Source: Acidobacteriota bacterium (GTDB taxonomy: Bacteria > Acidobacteriota > JAAYUB01). Taken from it: a stretch of 64,000 nucleotides of DNA. The stretch covers positions 1 to 64,000 of the forward strand of contig JAFGRT010000021.1 of NCBI GenBank assembly GCA_016935015.1, written 5' to 3'. The translations under genes and the position numbers were made by a program. Shown piece after piece: positions 8,250 through 17,175 of this stretch (position 1 is the first letter of the stretch; each line of letters opens with the position of its first letter). A model generated the notes under the pieces. That model saw only the letters and a program-made list of their open reading frames with translations, was not told where the DNA came from and ran no database searches.

Positions 8250-9251
8250 ATGCAACATTCGATCGAACCGTTGCCCGTGGCCCTCGTCCAGCACCCGCCC
8301 GTGTTTCTGAACCTGGAAAAAAGCCTGGGGCGGGCGGAGACTCTGGTGGCTGAAGCGGCGGGGCAGGGCGCTCGCTTGGTGGTGTTCCCCGAGACGTGGC
8401 TGCCCGGTTACCCTGTCTGGCTGGATCATGCACCCCATGTGGCCCGCTGGGATTATCCGCCGGCCAAAGCACTCCACCAATTGCTGATGGAGAATGCCGT
8501 GGCCATCCCCGGTCCGGCGCATGATCGGCTGAAAGCCCTGGCGGCCGAACAGGGCATCATCCTGGTCATGGGCCTGCACGAACGCCGGGGCGGTACCCTT
8601 TACAACACCATGCTCCTGCTGCCCCCGGACGGCAGTGACGGTCTCATTCACCGCAAGCTGACGCCCACCTACACCGAACGCCTGATCTGGGGCGTGGGCG
8701 ACGGCAGCACCCTGGCGGTGCTGGACACACCCTGGGGCGCCGTCGGTGGTCTCATCTGCTGGGAACACTGGCTGCCCCTGGCCCGGGCGGCCATGCACGC
8801 CCGTCGGGAAACGGTGCACATCGCCCAATGGCCCGCCGTCCACGAGCTGCACCAGCTGGCCAGTCGGCATTACGCCTTCGAGGGGCAGTGTTATGTACTG
8901 GCCGCCGGTATGGCTCTGACCCTGACGGACGTGCTGTCCGGTGTACGGTCCCTGCCCGCTCCACCGGCGGACGTAGTGGAGCTGCTGGCCTCCATGGTGG
9001 TGCCGGCGGATGGTTGGCTGAAGAGCGGCGGCAGCGCCGTCATCGGTCCCGACAGCTCGTATCTGGTATCCCCCGTTTACCGCGAGGCAGTCATTCTAAA
9101 GGCCAATCTGGATATCGCCGCCCTTACTGCCGGACATCTCCTTCTGGACACCGCCGGCCACTATTCCCGACCGGATGTATTCCGGCTGACCGTGGACACC
9201 AGGCCGCAGGCGGGGGTGTCGTTTGTGAAAAAATCCCTCCACGATGAGTGA
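8250..9251 (+). CDS. Nitrilase-type carbon-nitrogen hydrolase
   Basis: A 333-residue member of the nitrilase superfamily. The Glu-Lys-Cys triad is readable: Glu48 in VVFPETW, Lys136 in LIHRKLTPTYTE, Cys170 in GGLICWEHWLP. The CWEHWLP context and length match true nitrilases and cyanide hydratases (branch 1) rather than amidases, so the reaction is probably hydrolysis of an organic nitrile to acid and ammonia. ATG 8250 is chosen because GGGGAGGA precedes it by nine bases; the longer ORF in the track runs through the upstream LOG gene. Substrate cannot be read from sequence. Confidence 0.93.
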   Translation: MQHSIEPLPVALVQHPPVFLNLEKSLGRAETLVAEAAGQGARLVVFPETWLPGYPVWLDHAPHVARWDYPPAKALHQLLMENAVAIPGPAHDRLKALAAEQGIILVMGLHERRGGTLYNTMLLLPPDGSDGLIHRKLTPTYTERLIWGVGDGSTLAVLDTPWGAVGGLICWEHWLPLARAAMHARRETVHIAQWPAVHELHQLASRHYAFEGQCYVLAAGMALTLTDVLSGVRSLPAPPADVVELLASMVVPADGWLKSGGSAVIGPDSSYLVSPVYREAVILKANLDIAALTAGHLLLDTAGHYSRPDVFRLTVDTRPQAGVSFVKKSLHDE

Positions 9252-9374
9252 TTCCGGGTCAGGCCGCTCCACCGGTCCGCATGGTGGCCTTTCTGCGGTG
9301 AACTCCTTTTTTTCGGCTGAATCCAGACCAGACGACATCTTTTGTTGTAATACTGCATAGTGGAGGATGTGGGT

Positions 9375-10055
9375 GTGAATGACCGATGGTTTTGGCTGGC
9401 GGGGCTGATCCTGTGGGTGTGGACCGCGGGGTGCCAGACGACGACGGCGCCCCCGCCGGTGGAAGACGGCGGGGATATCCATCGTCGCATCGCCGAGCTC
9501 CGTCCCGATGAAGCTGATTTCGCGTTTACCGCGCCGCTGGAATGGGGCGCGAATCTGGTGGCCGGCGCCCACATCGTGGCGGTCAGCCCGGGGGAAGATC
9601 CCGTTGACGCCGGTCTCCTGGCGGACGGCAGCGCCTGGACCACCTGGCAGAGCCGGGCCTGCGCGCCGCCGCCGGAGATCCTGCTGGACCTCGGGCGGAC
9701 GGTGACCATCGCCCGCCTGGTTTTCTTCAACCGCCACACCGATGCGCGGGGCACGGGCGGCGGCAACAACGCCGCCCGCCACGTCGAACTGGCGGTGGCC
9801 ACGGAGAGCGCGGCCGGTCCGTTCCGCGTGGTGGACACGTTCGAGCTGGCCGGTCCCCGGCCGCACTGCATCCCCATGGGGCAGGGGCAGCTCTGTTTTT
9901 TCATCGACCGCACCGAACCGAGCATGTTCAAAATCGAACTGGAGGCGGCCCGCTACGTTCGGCTGCGCCTGTTGTCGGCATACTGGGAGGCGGATATTCC
10001 GGCCGACTGGCGCTCGTCGGTGGCCCTGTCCGAACTGATGCTGTTCGGCCCCTGA
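9375..10055 (+). CDS. Outer-surface or periplasmic lipoprotein with a discoidin-like domain
   Basis: A 226-residue protein starting at GTG 9375, eight bases after GGAGG. The N-terminus MNDRWFWLAGLILWVWTAGC is a lipoprotein signal ending in a lipobox Cys at residue 20. The rest resembles a discoidin (F5/8 type C-like) beta-sandwich: LLADGSAWTTWQS (the loop naming the sample state), LDLGRTVTIARLVFFNR, and the closing strand ARYVRLRLLSAYW...ALSELMLFG. Such domains bind glycans or other ligands. It lies 130 bases before the adaptor genes in the same direction and could be functionally linked. The exact family is uncertain. Confidence 0.75.
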   Translation: MNDRWFWLAGLILWVWTAGCQTTTAPPPVEDGGDIHRRIAELRPDEADFAFTAPLEWGANLVAGAHIVAVSPGEDPVDAGLLADGSAWTTWQSRACAPPPEILLDLGRTVTIARLVFFNRHTDARGTGGGNNAARHVELAVATESAAGPFRVVDTFELAGPRPHCIPMGQGQLCFFIDRTEPSMFKIELEAARYVRLRLLSAYWEADIPADWRSSVALSELMLFGP

Positions 10056-10184
10056 CGGAACCGCCGTCACGGTCTTTGTCCGATAAAGGCGGAAAGATCA
10101 TTCCATGGTTGAATTTACCCGGAATAAACGAACCTGGCGGGGTGCCGTACGTATGATCAGTTGTCATCCACGCGGGGGGGAATC

Positions 10185-12521
10185 ATGAATCGTATCCGAT
10201 GCATCATGTTGACGGGACTGGCGGGGTTACTGCTGATGACGGCCGGCTGGACGGAAGTCCGGGCGGCGGAGCCGACGGCGGTGGTCCGGCAGGGCTCCAT
10301 GAAGCGGGAGATCCGTCTCACCGGCGAGGTGGACGCCGCCGAAGCCGTGCATCTCCAGTCGCCCACCACGCGGCAGTGGAACCTGACCCTGACCTATCTG
10401 GTGCCGGACGGTAGCCTGGTCCGCGCGGGCGAGACGGTGGCCACGTTCGACACGACCCAGCTCGGGCTGGAGCGGCTGGACCTCGAGAAGCAGTGCGAGG
10501 AAGCCCGCATCCGGATCGCTCAGACGGAAGCCGCCTGGGAGACCCGGCGGCAGGATCTTCTCCTGCAGCAGGCCCAGGCGGAAAAGGAGCTGAATGTGGC
10601 GCTCCTGTTCGCCGAATTGCCCGCCGACCTGATCCCCCAGTCCGATTACCAGGACTACCAGTTACGCCTGGAACAGGCCCGTCTCGGTATGGAAAAAGTA
10701 GCGGAGCGACTGGCCAATCTCGAGCGCACGCGGGACAATGAACTGGGGGTCGTCCTGCTGGAGTATGAGCAGGCCAAAATCTCTCTCAACCGGATCCTCC
10801 GGGAGATCGAGTCCATGACCGTCCGGGCGCCCATCTCCGGTCTGGTGGTGGTGGAGACCAGCTGGTCGCAGAACCGCAAGTACCAGGTGGGCGACAACAT
10901 CCACCGGGGGCAGCCCCTGGCGCGGATCCCCAACCTGGAGACCCTACGCGTGAAAGCCCACGCCCATGATCCCGACGTCCCTTTCCTGCGGCCGGGCTTG
11001 GCGGCCCGCGTCTCTCTGGACGCGTTTCCGGGCACCGTCTACCGCGGCCATCTGACCGAGATAGGCAAGATGTCCGTCAGCCAGCGTTACAGCGACCGGC
11101 TGAAGGTGTTTCCCCTGTTCGTGGAATTCGATGACACGCTGCCCGACTTCATCAAACCGGGAATGACGGCCCAGGTGAATCTGGCCACCGATGAACGGGT
11201 GGGATTGATCATCGACCGGCAGGCCGTTCACACGGACCCGGGCGGGCGGACGGTGCTGCGGCCGCTGACCGAGGGCGAGCCGCCGGTGTCCATCGAAATC
11301 CTGGACGCGAGCGATGCGGAGATCCTTTTTACCGCGAACGTACGCCCGGGTGACGAATTCCGGCGTGTCACCGACGGCCGGAGTGACGGCCGGACGGATG
11401 ATGACATCGACTGGATCGATGTCAAGAAACAGCGCCTGGAGTTTAGCGTGCCGGGCACGGGGACCCTGCGGGCGGATAAGGCGGTGGATATCGGACCGCC
11501 GTCCGTCTCCCAGATTTACCAGTTCAAGATCATGCGCATGGTGGCCGAAGGCCAGGACGTGCAAGCTGGTGACTTTCTGCTCCAGTTCGATCCCTCGGAG
11601 TTGACCAAGCGGTTGCGGGATGAGGAGGCGGACCTGGAGAAGGTCCAGCGCGAGCGGCAGAAGACCGAGGCCGCCCGGGACCTGGCCGTCCGGGATCTGG
11701 AACTGGAGCTCGAAGAAGCCCGGGCTCAGCGGGAGAAGGCCGAAGGCAAGCTGACCGGAATCCGGGAATTCGCAGCGTCGCTGAAGATCCGTGAAGCGGA
11801 ATATGAGGCTCAATTTGACCGCCTGAAGGTGGCGATGCTGGAAAAGAAACTGACCTACGCCCGGGAGAGCGCCCGGCTGGAGCTGAAGCTGCTGCAGGAC
11901 AAGGAAACGTTTCACCAGGAGCGGGTCCGGAATTTCACGGCGTCCATCGCCGCCTTCGAGATCCGCTCGCCCATCGACGGTGTGGTCATCTACCAGACAG
12001 ACTGGAACAACCGCAAGAAACAGGTGGGGAGTGAGGTCTACATGATGGAAACCGTGCTGGCCATCCCCGACTTGCGGTCGCTGGTGGTGAAGGGCTTCGT
12101 CGGGGAGGTGGACGCCAGCAAGGTGCGGGTGGGACAGCCCGTAGCCGTCACCTTCGACGCCCTGCCGGAGAAGATCTATCACGGCAGCGTGGCCGAGATA
12201 GCGGACATGTTCACGCCGTCGGCCGCCAATCCGAAGCTGAAAGTGCTGGAAATCCAGGTAGCCCTGGATGAGCTGGACCTGGAGCGGATGCGCCCGGGAA
12301 TGTCGGCCCGCCTGCAGTTCCAGGCGGAACTGTTCCAGGATGTCATTACCCTCCCCCTGGCGGTGATCCAGACCCGCGGCGACATGTCGTACGTGTGGGT
12401 GGAGGAAGAGGGCCGTCCCGTCGTCCGGGAAGTGGCCGTCGGCAAGAACAACGGTCTGGTGGCGGTGATCGAGTCCGGCCTGAACGAGGGTGAGCGAGTG
12501 GCCGGCCGGCCGGTGGAATGA
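10185..12521 (+). CDS. Double-length HlyD/MacA-type periplasmic adaptor (two fused adaptor modules)
   Basis: A 778-residue exported protein (signal peptide MNRIRCIMLTGLAGLLLMTAG...VRAAEP). It contains two complete membrane-fusion-protein units. Module 1 covers about residues 30-380 with RAPISGLVVVETSW and the barrel stretch LRPGLAARVSLDAFPGTVYRGHL. Module 2 covers about 405-778, with a long coiled-coil hairpin (Glu/Arg/Lys-rich, 480-590), RSPIDGVVIYQTDW and VRVGQPVAVTFDALPEKIYHGS. Ordinary adaptors have one such unit of 350-450 residues. These proteins join an inner-membrane transporter to an outer-membrane channel. The next gene is a third homologous module, then a MacB-type permease, so this is a transport operon. 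ATG 10185 follows a G-rich ribosome site; the track's TTG start is rejected. Confidence 0.88.
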   Translation: MNRIRCIMLTGLAGLLLMTAGWTEVRAAEPTAVVRQGSMKREIRLTGEVDAAEAVHLQSPTTRQWNLTLTYLVPDGSLVRAGETVATFDTTQLGLERLDLEKQCEEARIRIAQTEAAWETRRQDLLLQQAQAEKELNVALLFAELPADLIPQSDYQDYQLRLEQARLGMEKVAERLANLERTRDNELGVVLLEYEQAKISLNRILREIESMTVRAPISGLVVVETSWSQNRKYQVGDNIHRGQPLARIPNLETLRVKAHAHDPDVPFLRPGLAARVSLDAFPGTVYRGHLTEIGKMSVSQRYSDRLKVFPLFVEFDDTLPDFIKPGMTAQVNLATDERVGLIIDRQAVHTDPGGRTVLRPLTEGEPPVSIEILDASDAEILFTANVRPGDEFRRVTDGRSDGRTDDDIDWIDVKKQRLEFSVPGTGTLRADKAVDIGPPSVSQIYQFKIMRMVAEGQDVQAGDFLLQFDPSELTKRLRDEEADLEKVQRERQKTEAARDLAVRDLELELEEARAQREKAEGKLTGIREFAASLKIREAEYEAQFDRLKVAMLEKKLTYARESARLELKLLQDKETFHQERVRNFTASIAAFEIRSPIDGVVIYQTDWNNRKKQVGSEVYMMETVLAIPDLRSLVVKGFVGEVDASKVRVGQPVAVTFDALPEKIYHGSVAEIADMFTPSAANPKLKVLEIQVALDELDLERMRPGMSARLQFQAELFQDVITLPLAVIQTRGDMSYVWVEEEGRPVVREVAVGKNNGLVAVIESGLNEGERVAGRPVE

Positions 12522-12557
12522 ATCGTGACCGCCGTGCGCAGAAACGGGAGCAGCACC

Positions 12558-13898
12558 ATGAAATGGAAAGCCATATTGATCGCCGTGATGGGGATTGCGC
12601 TGGCGGGCGGGCTCTGGTGGCAGTCCGATGCCATCGGCAGCCGCGTGGCGCAGTGGATTCAGCCGGTCGAAGAGCACCCTGTGCCCACCATGCCCCTGAG
12701 TGGGCGGGAATACCGGGTGAGCGTGGCGGCGACGGGTGAACTGACCGGCCTGGAGACCATTCCGCTGATGGCGCCCATGACCCGGATCCGCCCCCTGAAA
12801 ATTGCCTGGCTCATCAAGGAAGGCTCGCTGGTGGCCGCGGGCGACACGGTGATCCGTTTCGACAGCAGCCAGGCGGCGGATATTCTGGAAAAGAACGAAA
12901 ACCAGGTGAACTCATACGGCCACCGCATCGCGAAGGCCGAAAAGGACTCGCAGACCGAAGCGGAGGTGCTCGTTCTGGAATACCAGGGCGCGGAGCTGGA
13001 CATGCGGCACGCCCGCCAGCAGATCCGGCGTGACGAGGACATTTTCTCCCGCTGGGACATTCAGGAGTCGCTGGTGAACGCGGCCTTGGCCCAGTACCGG
13101 ATGGATGTCATTGATCACAAGCGAACCCTGAACGGCAACCAGTCCCAGGCCGATATCCAGATCCTGAACATCGAGCAGCGCAAGGCCGATTTCGAGGTGC
13201 AGAACGCCCAGGAAACCCTGTCCAAGTTGGAGATCACGGCCACCGCCGACGGGGTGGTCTTGTACCGAACCTCCTGGTTCCGTGAGCTGGAAGTGGGTGC
13301 CGAAGTCTGGCCCGGCCAGCCCCTGGTGGAAATCGCCCGCCTGCACCAGTTCAAGGGGAAAGCCTACATCGCCGAGAGTGAATTCCGGGGGATCGACACC
13401 GGGCAGCCGGTGGAGCTGGTCATTGAGGCCTTCCCGGACCGGACGTTCCGCGGCGCGGTCCAGCAGGTGGCCAAGGCACCGCAGCAGCTGTCGCGCGAGG
13501 ACCCACGACGCTATTTCGAGTGCGATGTGACCATTGACGTCGAGCCGGACTGGCTGACCCGCCTCAAGCCGGGCATGCGCTTTCACTCCTTCATCGAAGC
13601 GGGTCGTTACGAAAACGCCATGGTCGTGCCCAAATCGGCGGTGATCAAGCAGGAGGACCGGCACGTGATCTACCTCCGCGACCAGGCGGTGGCCGAGGCG
13701 GGCGATCCGGCCACGGCCTATCGCGAGCAAACGGTGGAGATTGTGGACAGCAACCACGGCTTCTACGTGGTGAAAGGAGTGGCCGACGGCAGCGTGGTCG
13801 CCCTGCGCAATCCGTTCCGCGAACAGGAGCTGCATCTCCCTGATTTTAACGCTGCCACCGGTCAGAGCACGACCCGGCGGTTTATCATGGTTTTCTAG
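12558..13898 (+). CDS. HlyD/MacA-type periplasmic adaptor subunit
   Basis: A 446-residue adaptor with an N-terminal anchor (WKAILIAVMGIALAGGLWW), a barrel-sandwich split by a coiled-coil hairpin (about residues 105-215), then ATADGVVLYRTSWFRELEVGAEVWPGQPLVEI and IDTGQPVELVIEAFPDRTFRGAV. These two stretches align by eye with both modules of the preceding protein, suggesting tandem duplication. ATG 12558 has GGGAG six bases upstream; the track's GTG at 12525 starts three bases after the previous stop and lacks a signal-like N-terminus. It probably works with the permease encoded 54 bases downstream. Confidence 0.9.
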   Translation: MKWKAILIAVMGIALAGGLWWQSDAIGSRVAQWIQPVEEHPVPTMPLSGREYRVSVAATGELTGLETIPLMAPMTRIRPLKIAWLIKEGSLVAAGDTVIRFDSSQAADILEKNENQVNSYGHRIAKAEKDSQTEAEVLVLEYQGAELDMRHARQQIRRDEDIFSRWDIQESLVNAALAQYRMDVIDHKRTLNGNQSQADIQILNIEQRKADFEVQNAQETLSKLEITATADGVVLYRTSWFRELEVGAEVWPGQPLVEIARLHQFKGKAYIAESEFRGIDTGQPVELVIEAFPDRTFRGAVQQVAKAPQQLSREDPRRYFECDVTIDVEPDWLTRLKPGMRFHSFIEAGRYENAMVVPKSAVIKQEDRHVIYLRDQAVAEAGDPATAYREQTVEIVDSNHGFYVVKGVADGSVVALRNPFREQELHLPDFNAATGQSTTRRFIMVF

Positions 13899-13952
13899 GG
13901 TCGGACCGGCGCCGGAACAGGCCGCCGGGCCAATGGAAAGTGGGGTGAAGCA

Positions 13953-15188
13953 GTGGTTGTAGCGGAAATTCTCAGGATGGCGACCGACAGCCTGTTGCGG
14001 CACAAGCTGCGCACGATTCTGACCATGCTGGGCATTATCTTCGGTGTGGCGGCCGTGCTGGCCATGATGGCCATTGGCTCGGGGGCCGAGCGGGAGGCCC
14101 TGTCCCTCATCGAGAACATGGGACTGCGCAACGTCATCGTCCAGGCCAAGGAATTCGAAGAGGACGAGATGAAGGTCATCCGTCAGGATTCACCTGGACT
14201 TTGCCGGGCGGACATGCGCGCCATGGCCGATCTCCTCGGGCTGGACCACCTTCTCATCGGCAAGAAGCAGCTCAAGGCCTACCAGATCGTGTCGGCCCTG
14301 GGCAAGGCCGATTCGCGCGTCCTGGCCGTCAGCCCGCGCTATCCAGAGGTGGCCGGGCTGGAGATGCTGGAAGGCGCCTTCTTCCTCCCGTCGGACGACC
14401 AGGGTTGCCGCCCCTTCTGCGTGCTGGGCACCACTGCCCGCCGCAAGCTGTTCGGGCTGAACCCGGCCCTGGGGCAACCGGTGAAAATCAATGACATCTG
14501 GTTCACCGTCATCGGTGTCTTGCAGGACCGCCTGGTGGACAAGGCGGAGTTCGAGGGCGTCAAGATCGAAAATCCCAATGATGACATCTTCATCCCCATC
14601 CAGACCCTGTTCGCGCGTTTTGAAACAAATCCGGTGGACAACGAGCTGGACGAAATCATCATCAAGGTGCCGGCCACGGCCAACCTGCAGGAGCAGTCAG
14701 TGGTGGTGTCGGCCATGCTGGCGGGAATGCACCGCCAGATCGACGACTTTCGCCTGGTGGTGCCGGAGCGCCTGCTGCAGCAGAACCGCCAGACGCAGCG
14801 CATCTTTAACATCGTCATGGGCGCCATCGCCTCCATTTCCCTGCTGGTGGGCGGCATCGGCATCATGAACATCATGCTGGCCTCGGTGCTGGAGCGAACC
14901 AGCGAAATCGGGCTGCGCCGCGCCATCGGCGCCCGCCGACGGGATATCGGCCGGCAGTTCCTGGTGGAGGCGGTGACCATCAGCCTGGTTGGATCCATGC
15001 TGGGCATCGCCCTGGGCTATGCCATCTCGCGGGGGGTGGCCGTCTACTCCGGCTGGACCACCGTCATCACCCCGCTGTCCATTCTGCTGGGCGTGGGCGT
15101 TTCCACCACCGTGGGCATGATCTTCGGCTTCTACCCGGCCCGCCAGGCGGCCCGGGTCTCGCCCATCGAGGCACTGCGGCGCGAGTGA
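13953..15188 (+). CDS. MacB/FtsX-type ABC transporter permease, without an ATPase domain
   Basis: A 411-residue permease with the MacB topology: TM1 at about residues 18-42 (LRTILTMLGIIFGVAAVLAMMAIGSGA), a large periplasmic MacB_PCD domain (about 45-280), and three C-terminal helices beginning with FNIVMGAIASISLLVGGIGIMNIMLASVLERTSEIGLRRAIGARR, the family hallmark. MacB itself carries an N-terminal nucleotide-binding domain; here it is absent and no ATPase gene is adjacent. GTG 13953 is the likely start, giving the usual short cytoplasmic helix. It probably couples with the two adaptors just upstream, extruding lipids, peptides or small molecules; the ATPase must be encoded elsewhere. Confidence 0.92.
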   Translation: MVVAEILRMATDSLLRHKLRTILTMLGIIFGVAAVLAMMAIGSGAEREALSLIENMGLRNVIVQAKEFEEDEMKVIRQDSPGLCRADMRAMADLLGLDHLLIGKKQLKAYQIVSALGKADSRVLAVSPRYPEVAGLEMLEGAFFLPSDDQGCRPFCVLGTTARRKLFGLNPALGQPVKINDIWFTVIGVLQDRLVDKAEFEGVKIENPNDDIFIPIQTLFARFETNPVDNELDEIIIKVPATANLQEQSVVVSAMLAGMHRQIDDFRLVVPERLLQQNRQTQRIFNIVMGAIASISLLVGGIGIMNIMLASVLERTSEIGLRRAIGARRRDIGRQFLVEAVTISLVGSMLGIALGYAISRGVAVYSGWTTVITPLSILLGVGVSTTVGMIFGFYPARQAARVSPIEALRRE

Positions 15189-15190
15189 AG

Positions 15191-15212
15191 CCGGCCAATT
15201 CATATTGGCCGG
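15191..15212 (+). terminator. Hairpin after the permease gene
   Basis: CCGGCCAAT-TCAT-ATTGGCCGG is a perfect 9-bp stem with a four-base loop starting three bases after the permease stop. There is no T-tract after it, so it may be a 3'-end stabiliser or a non-canonical terminator. Confidence 0.5.
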
Positions 15213-15270
15213 TCCCGCAGAAGCTTTCATCCGCATGGTTTGTCTTCCGGAAATCATCAAGCCATAAAAT

Positions 15271-15286
15271 TGTGACAAATATCACG
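15271..15286. promoter_or_regulatory. CRP/FNR-family-like operator upstream of the beta-helix gene
   Basis: TGTGA-CAAATA-TCACG matches the CRP half-sites TGTGA-N6-TCACA at nine of ten positions, with GTGA/TCAC perfectly symmetric. It lies in an AT-rich patch about 80 bases before the start of the secreted beta-helix gene. No clear -35/-10 pair was found beside it. Similar sites also serve other regulators of the family. Confidence 0.4.
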
Positions 15287-15365
15287 GTAAATTTCGTAAA
15301 TGGGATTAGACTGAGCCTATATCATCCAGCGATATGTATTCAGGCAGGGGAAGGAGCGGCAGCGC

Positions 15366-16958
15366 ATGAGGGGACGTGATTTCCGACCGGGGAAGATCGC
15401 CGTTTTTTTTGTCTGGCTCGCGGTCGGGGTGCTGTCGGGCGCCATGCCTCATGCGGCGGTGTTCTACGTGGATCCGGTCCACGGAAATATGGCCAACGAC
15501 GGCAGCCATGACGCGCCGTGGTCGACGCTGGCGGACGTTTTCGCCCACAGTCTTATCGAGTCCCGCTGTTGGGCCGGCCATCCCTGGACGCCCGACATGG
15601 CGATGGTCCCCAAAAATCCCGGCGCCCCGGTGCGGGCGGGGGACACCCTGCTGCTCCGTGACGGCTATCACGGCACCCTTCTGGCCATCGAATACTACAA
15701 TGCCGCACCCATCATCATCGCCGCCCAGGCGGGGCACACCCCGGCCCTGGGTGCCGTGGAATTCCGCTCATCAGCCCGCTGGATCCTGCGCGGCTTGCAC
15801 ATCAGCCCCGAACTGGCGCCGGTGTACGTTGTGCAGGACCTGGTCCGCTTCGTGAATCACGGCTGGACCGGACCCGCCTGGGAATGCGTGCTGGAAGATT
15901 GTACCCTCTACTCCGTCGAGGACGCCGCCGCCTGGAGCGCCGCCGACTGGGACAGTCTGGCTTGCAATGGTATCTACCTCTCCGGCGACGACATGGTGGT
16001 GCGCGGAAATCATTTGCGTAACGTGAATTTCGGCATCTCCGTCACCGGCGATGACGCCCGGGTGGAGGCCAATGTCATCGAAAATTTTTGCGGCGACGGC
16101 ATCCGCGGCCTGGGAGACTACGGCGAATACCTTTACAACACCGTCAAGAACTGCTACGACGTCAACGGCAATCATGACGATGGTTTCCAGTCGTGGTCCG
16201 TCGGCGATGACGGCCAGGTGGGCCACGGCGTCGTGAACGGCCTGGTGCTGCAAGGCAACACCATCATCAATTACGAGGACCCGGCCCAGCCGTTGCGCGG
16301 CACACTGCAGGGCATCGGCTGTTTCGACGGGATGTTCGCCGGCTGGCGGATCGAGAACAACGTGATCCGCACGGATCACTGGCACGGCATCACCCTGCTG
16401 GGCGCCGTGGATTGCACGGTGATCAACAACACGGTGCTGGACATGAACGATACGACACCGGGGCCGCCCTGGATCCGCGTCGCCGCCCACAAGGACGGCA
16501 CCCCCAGCTCCGGCTGCGTCGTCCGCAACAACCTGACCACCAGCCTGAACAACGATTCCATCGGTGTCGTGGCGGATCACAACATCCTGATCACCGACCC
16601 AGACGACCATTTCGTGGCGGTGGCAGCCGGCGACCTGCACCTGCTGTCTGGATCGACGGCAGTGGACAGCGGCAGCGCTCTCTTGGCGCCGACCATGGAC
16701 CGGGACGGGTATGGCCGACCGTATGGCGTCGGCTGGGATATCGGGGCGTATGAGTCCATTCCGGTGGGCAGTGGGGATCTCAACGGGGATACCCTGGTGA
16801 ATGAGGCGGACGGACGGTTGCTGGCCGATTACCTGGCCGGCAATGCGCAGGAACTGACGTTCGGCGAGGCTCCGGGGGATATGGACGGCGACGGTGTTCT
16901 GACGGCCTGCGACCTGGCCGGGTTGATCGTGAACGGCTCGCGCTCTGGCCGGCGATGA
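15366..16958 (+). CDS. Secreted right-handed beta-helix protein with a dockerin-like C-terminus
   Basis: A 530-residue exported protein: signal peptide to about residue 33 (GKIAVFFVWLAVGVLSGAMPHAA), then VFYVDPVHGNMANDGSHDAPWSTLADV, the usual opening of pectate-lyase-like/NosD beta-helix proteins. Next come rungs such as NGIYLSGDDMVVRGNHLRNVNFGISVTGDDARVEANVIENF and CVVRNNLTTS. The last 60 residues hold two Ca-loop-like repeats, GDLNGDTLVNEADG and GDMDGDGVLTACDL, typical of type I dockerin or EF-hand-like tails. It is probably an extracellular polysaccharide lyase or glycan-binding protein; no catalytic residues can be assigned. ATG 15366 has GGAAGGAG ten bases upstream. Confidence 0.87.
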   Translation: MRGRDFRPGKIAVFFVWLAVGVLSGAMPHAAVFYVDPVHGNMANDGSHDAPWSTLADVFAHSLIESRCWAGHPWTPDMAMVPKNPGAPVRAGDTLLLRDGYHGTLLAIEYYNAAPIIIAAQAGHTPALGAVEFRSSARWILRGLHISPELAPVYVVQDLVRFVNHGWTGPAWECVLEDCTLYSVEDAAAWSAADWDSLACNGIYLSGDDMVVRGNHLRNVNFGISVTGDDARVEANVIENFCGDGIRGLGDYGEYLYNTVKNCYDVNGNHDDGFQSWSVGDDGQVGHGVVNGLVLQGNTIINYEDPAQPLRGTLQGIGCFDGMFAGWRIENNVIRTDHWHGITLLGAVDCTVINNTVLDMNDTTPGPPWIRVAAHKDGTPSSGCVVRNNLTTSLNNDSIGVVADHNILITDPDDHFVAVAAGDLHLLSGSTAVDSGSALLAPTMDRDGYGRPYGVGWDIGAYESIPVGSGDLNGDTLVNEADGRLLADYLAGNAQELTFGEAPGDMDGDGVLTACDLAGLIVNGSRSGRR

Positions 16959-17175
16959 TCCGCTGATCTTGCCTTTGGCCGCGCGGCCGGTGTCGGGAGG
17001 AAATCATGGCGAGACAGCCCGTATGATCTCCGCCGTTGCCCCTGGAGCACGGTGGATTCGTCGCCTTTTGGCGGGCAAATGATTCCGGGTCGTTACTTTG
17101 CCTGGCCCGTTCACGCCCATCCCGGTATAATGGACAGGTTGGACCACGGGAGCACGACGGCGGCAGGAGAGCCCG

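Noticed and set aside
10944-12677. 577-codon minus-strand ORF
   Set aside because: Antisense to the double adaptor gene, which has clear domain motifs, so this is a shadow.
12912-14003. 363-codon minus-strand ORF
   Set aside because: Antisense to the second adaptor and the start of the permease, with no motifs and an atypical composition.
9375-15188. A missing ATPase hidden in another frame of the transport operon
   Set aside because: I looked for Walker A (GxxGxGKS/T), LSGGQ and Walker B patterns in the listed ORFs of both strands and found none.
17126-17131. TATAAT as promoter of the PAS gene
   Set aside because: No -35-like hexamer at 15-19 bases; the nearest (TTGCCT at 17098) is 22 bases away. 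Noted but not listed as a feature.
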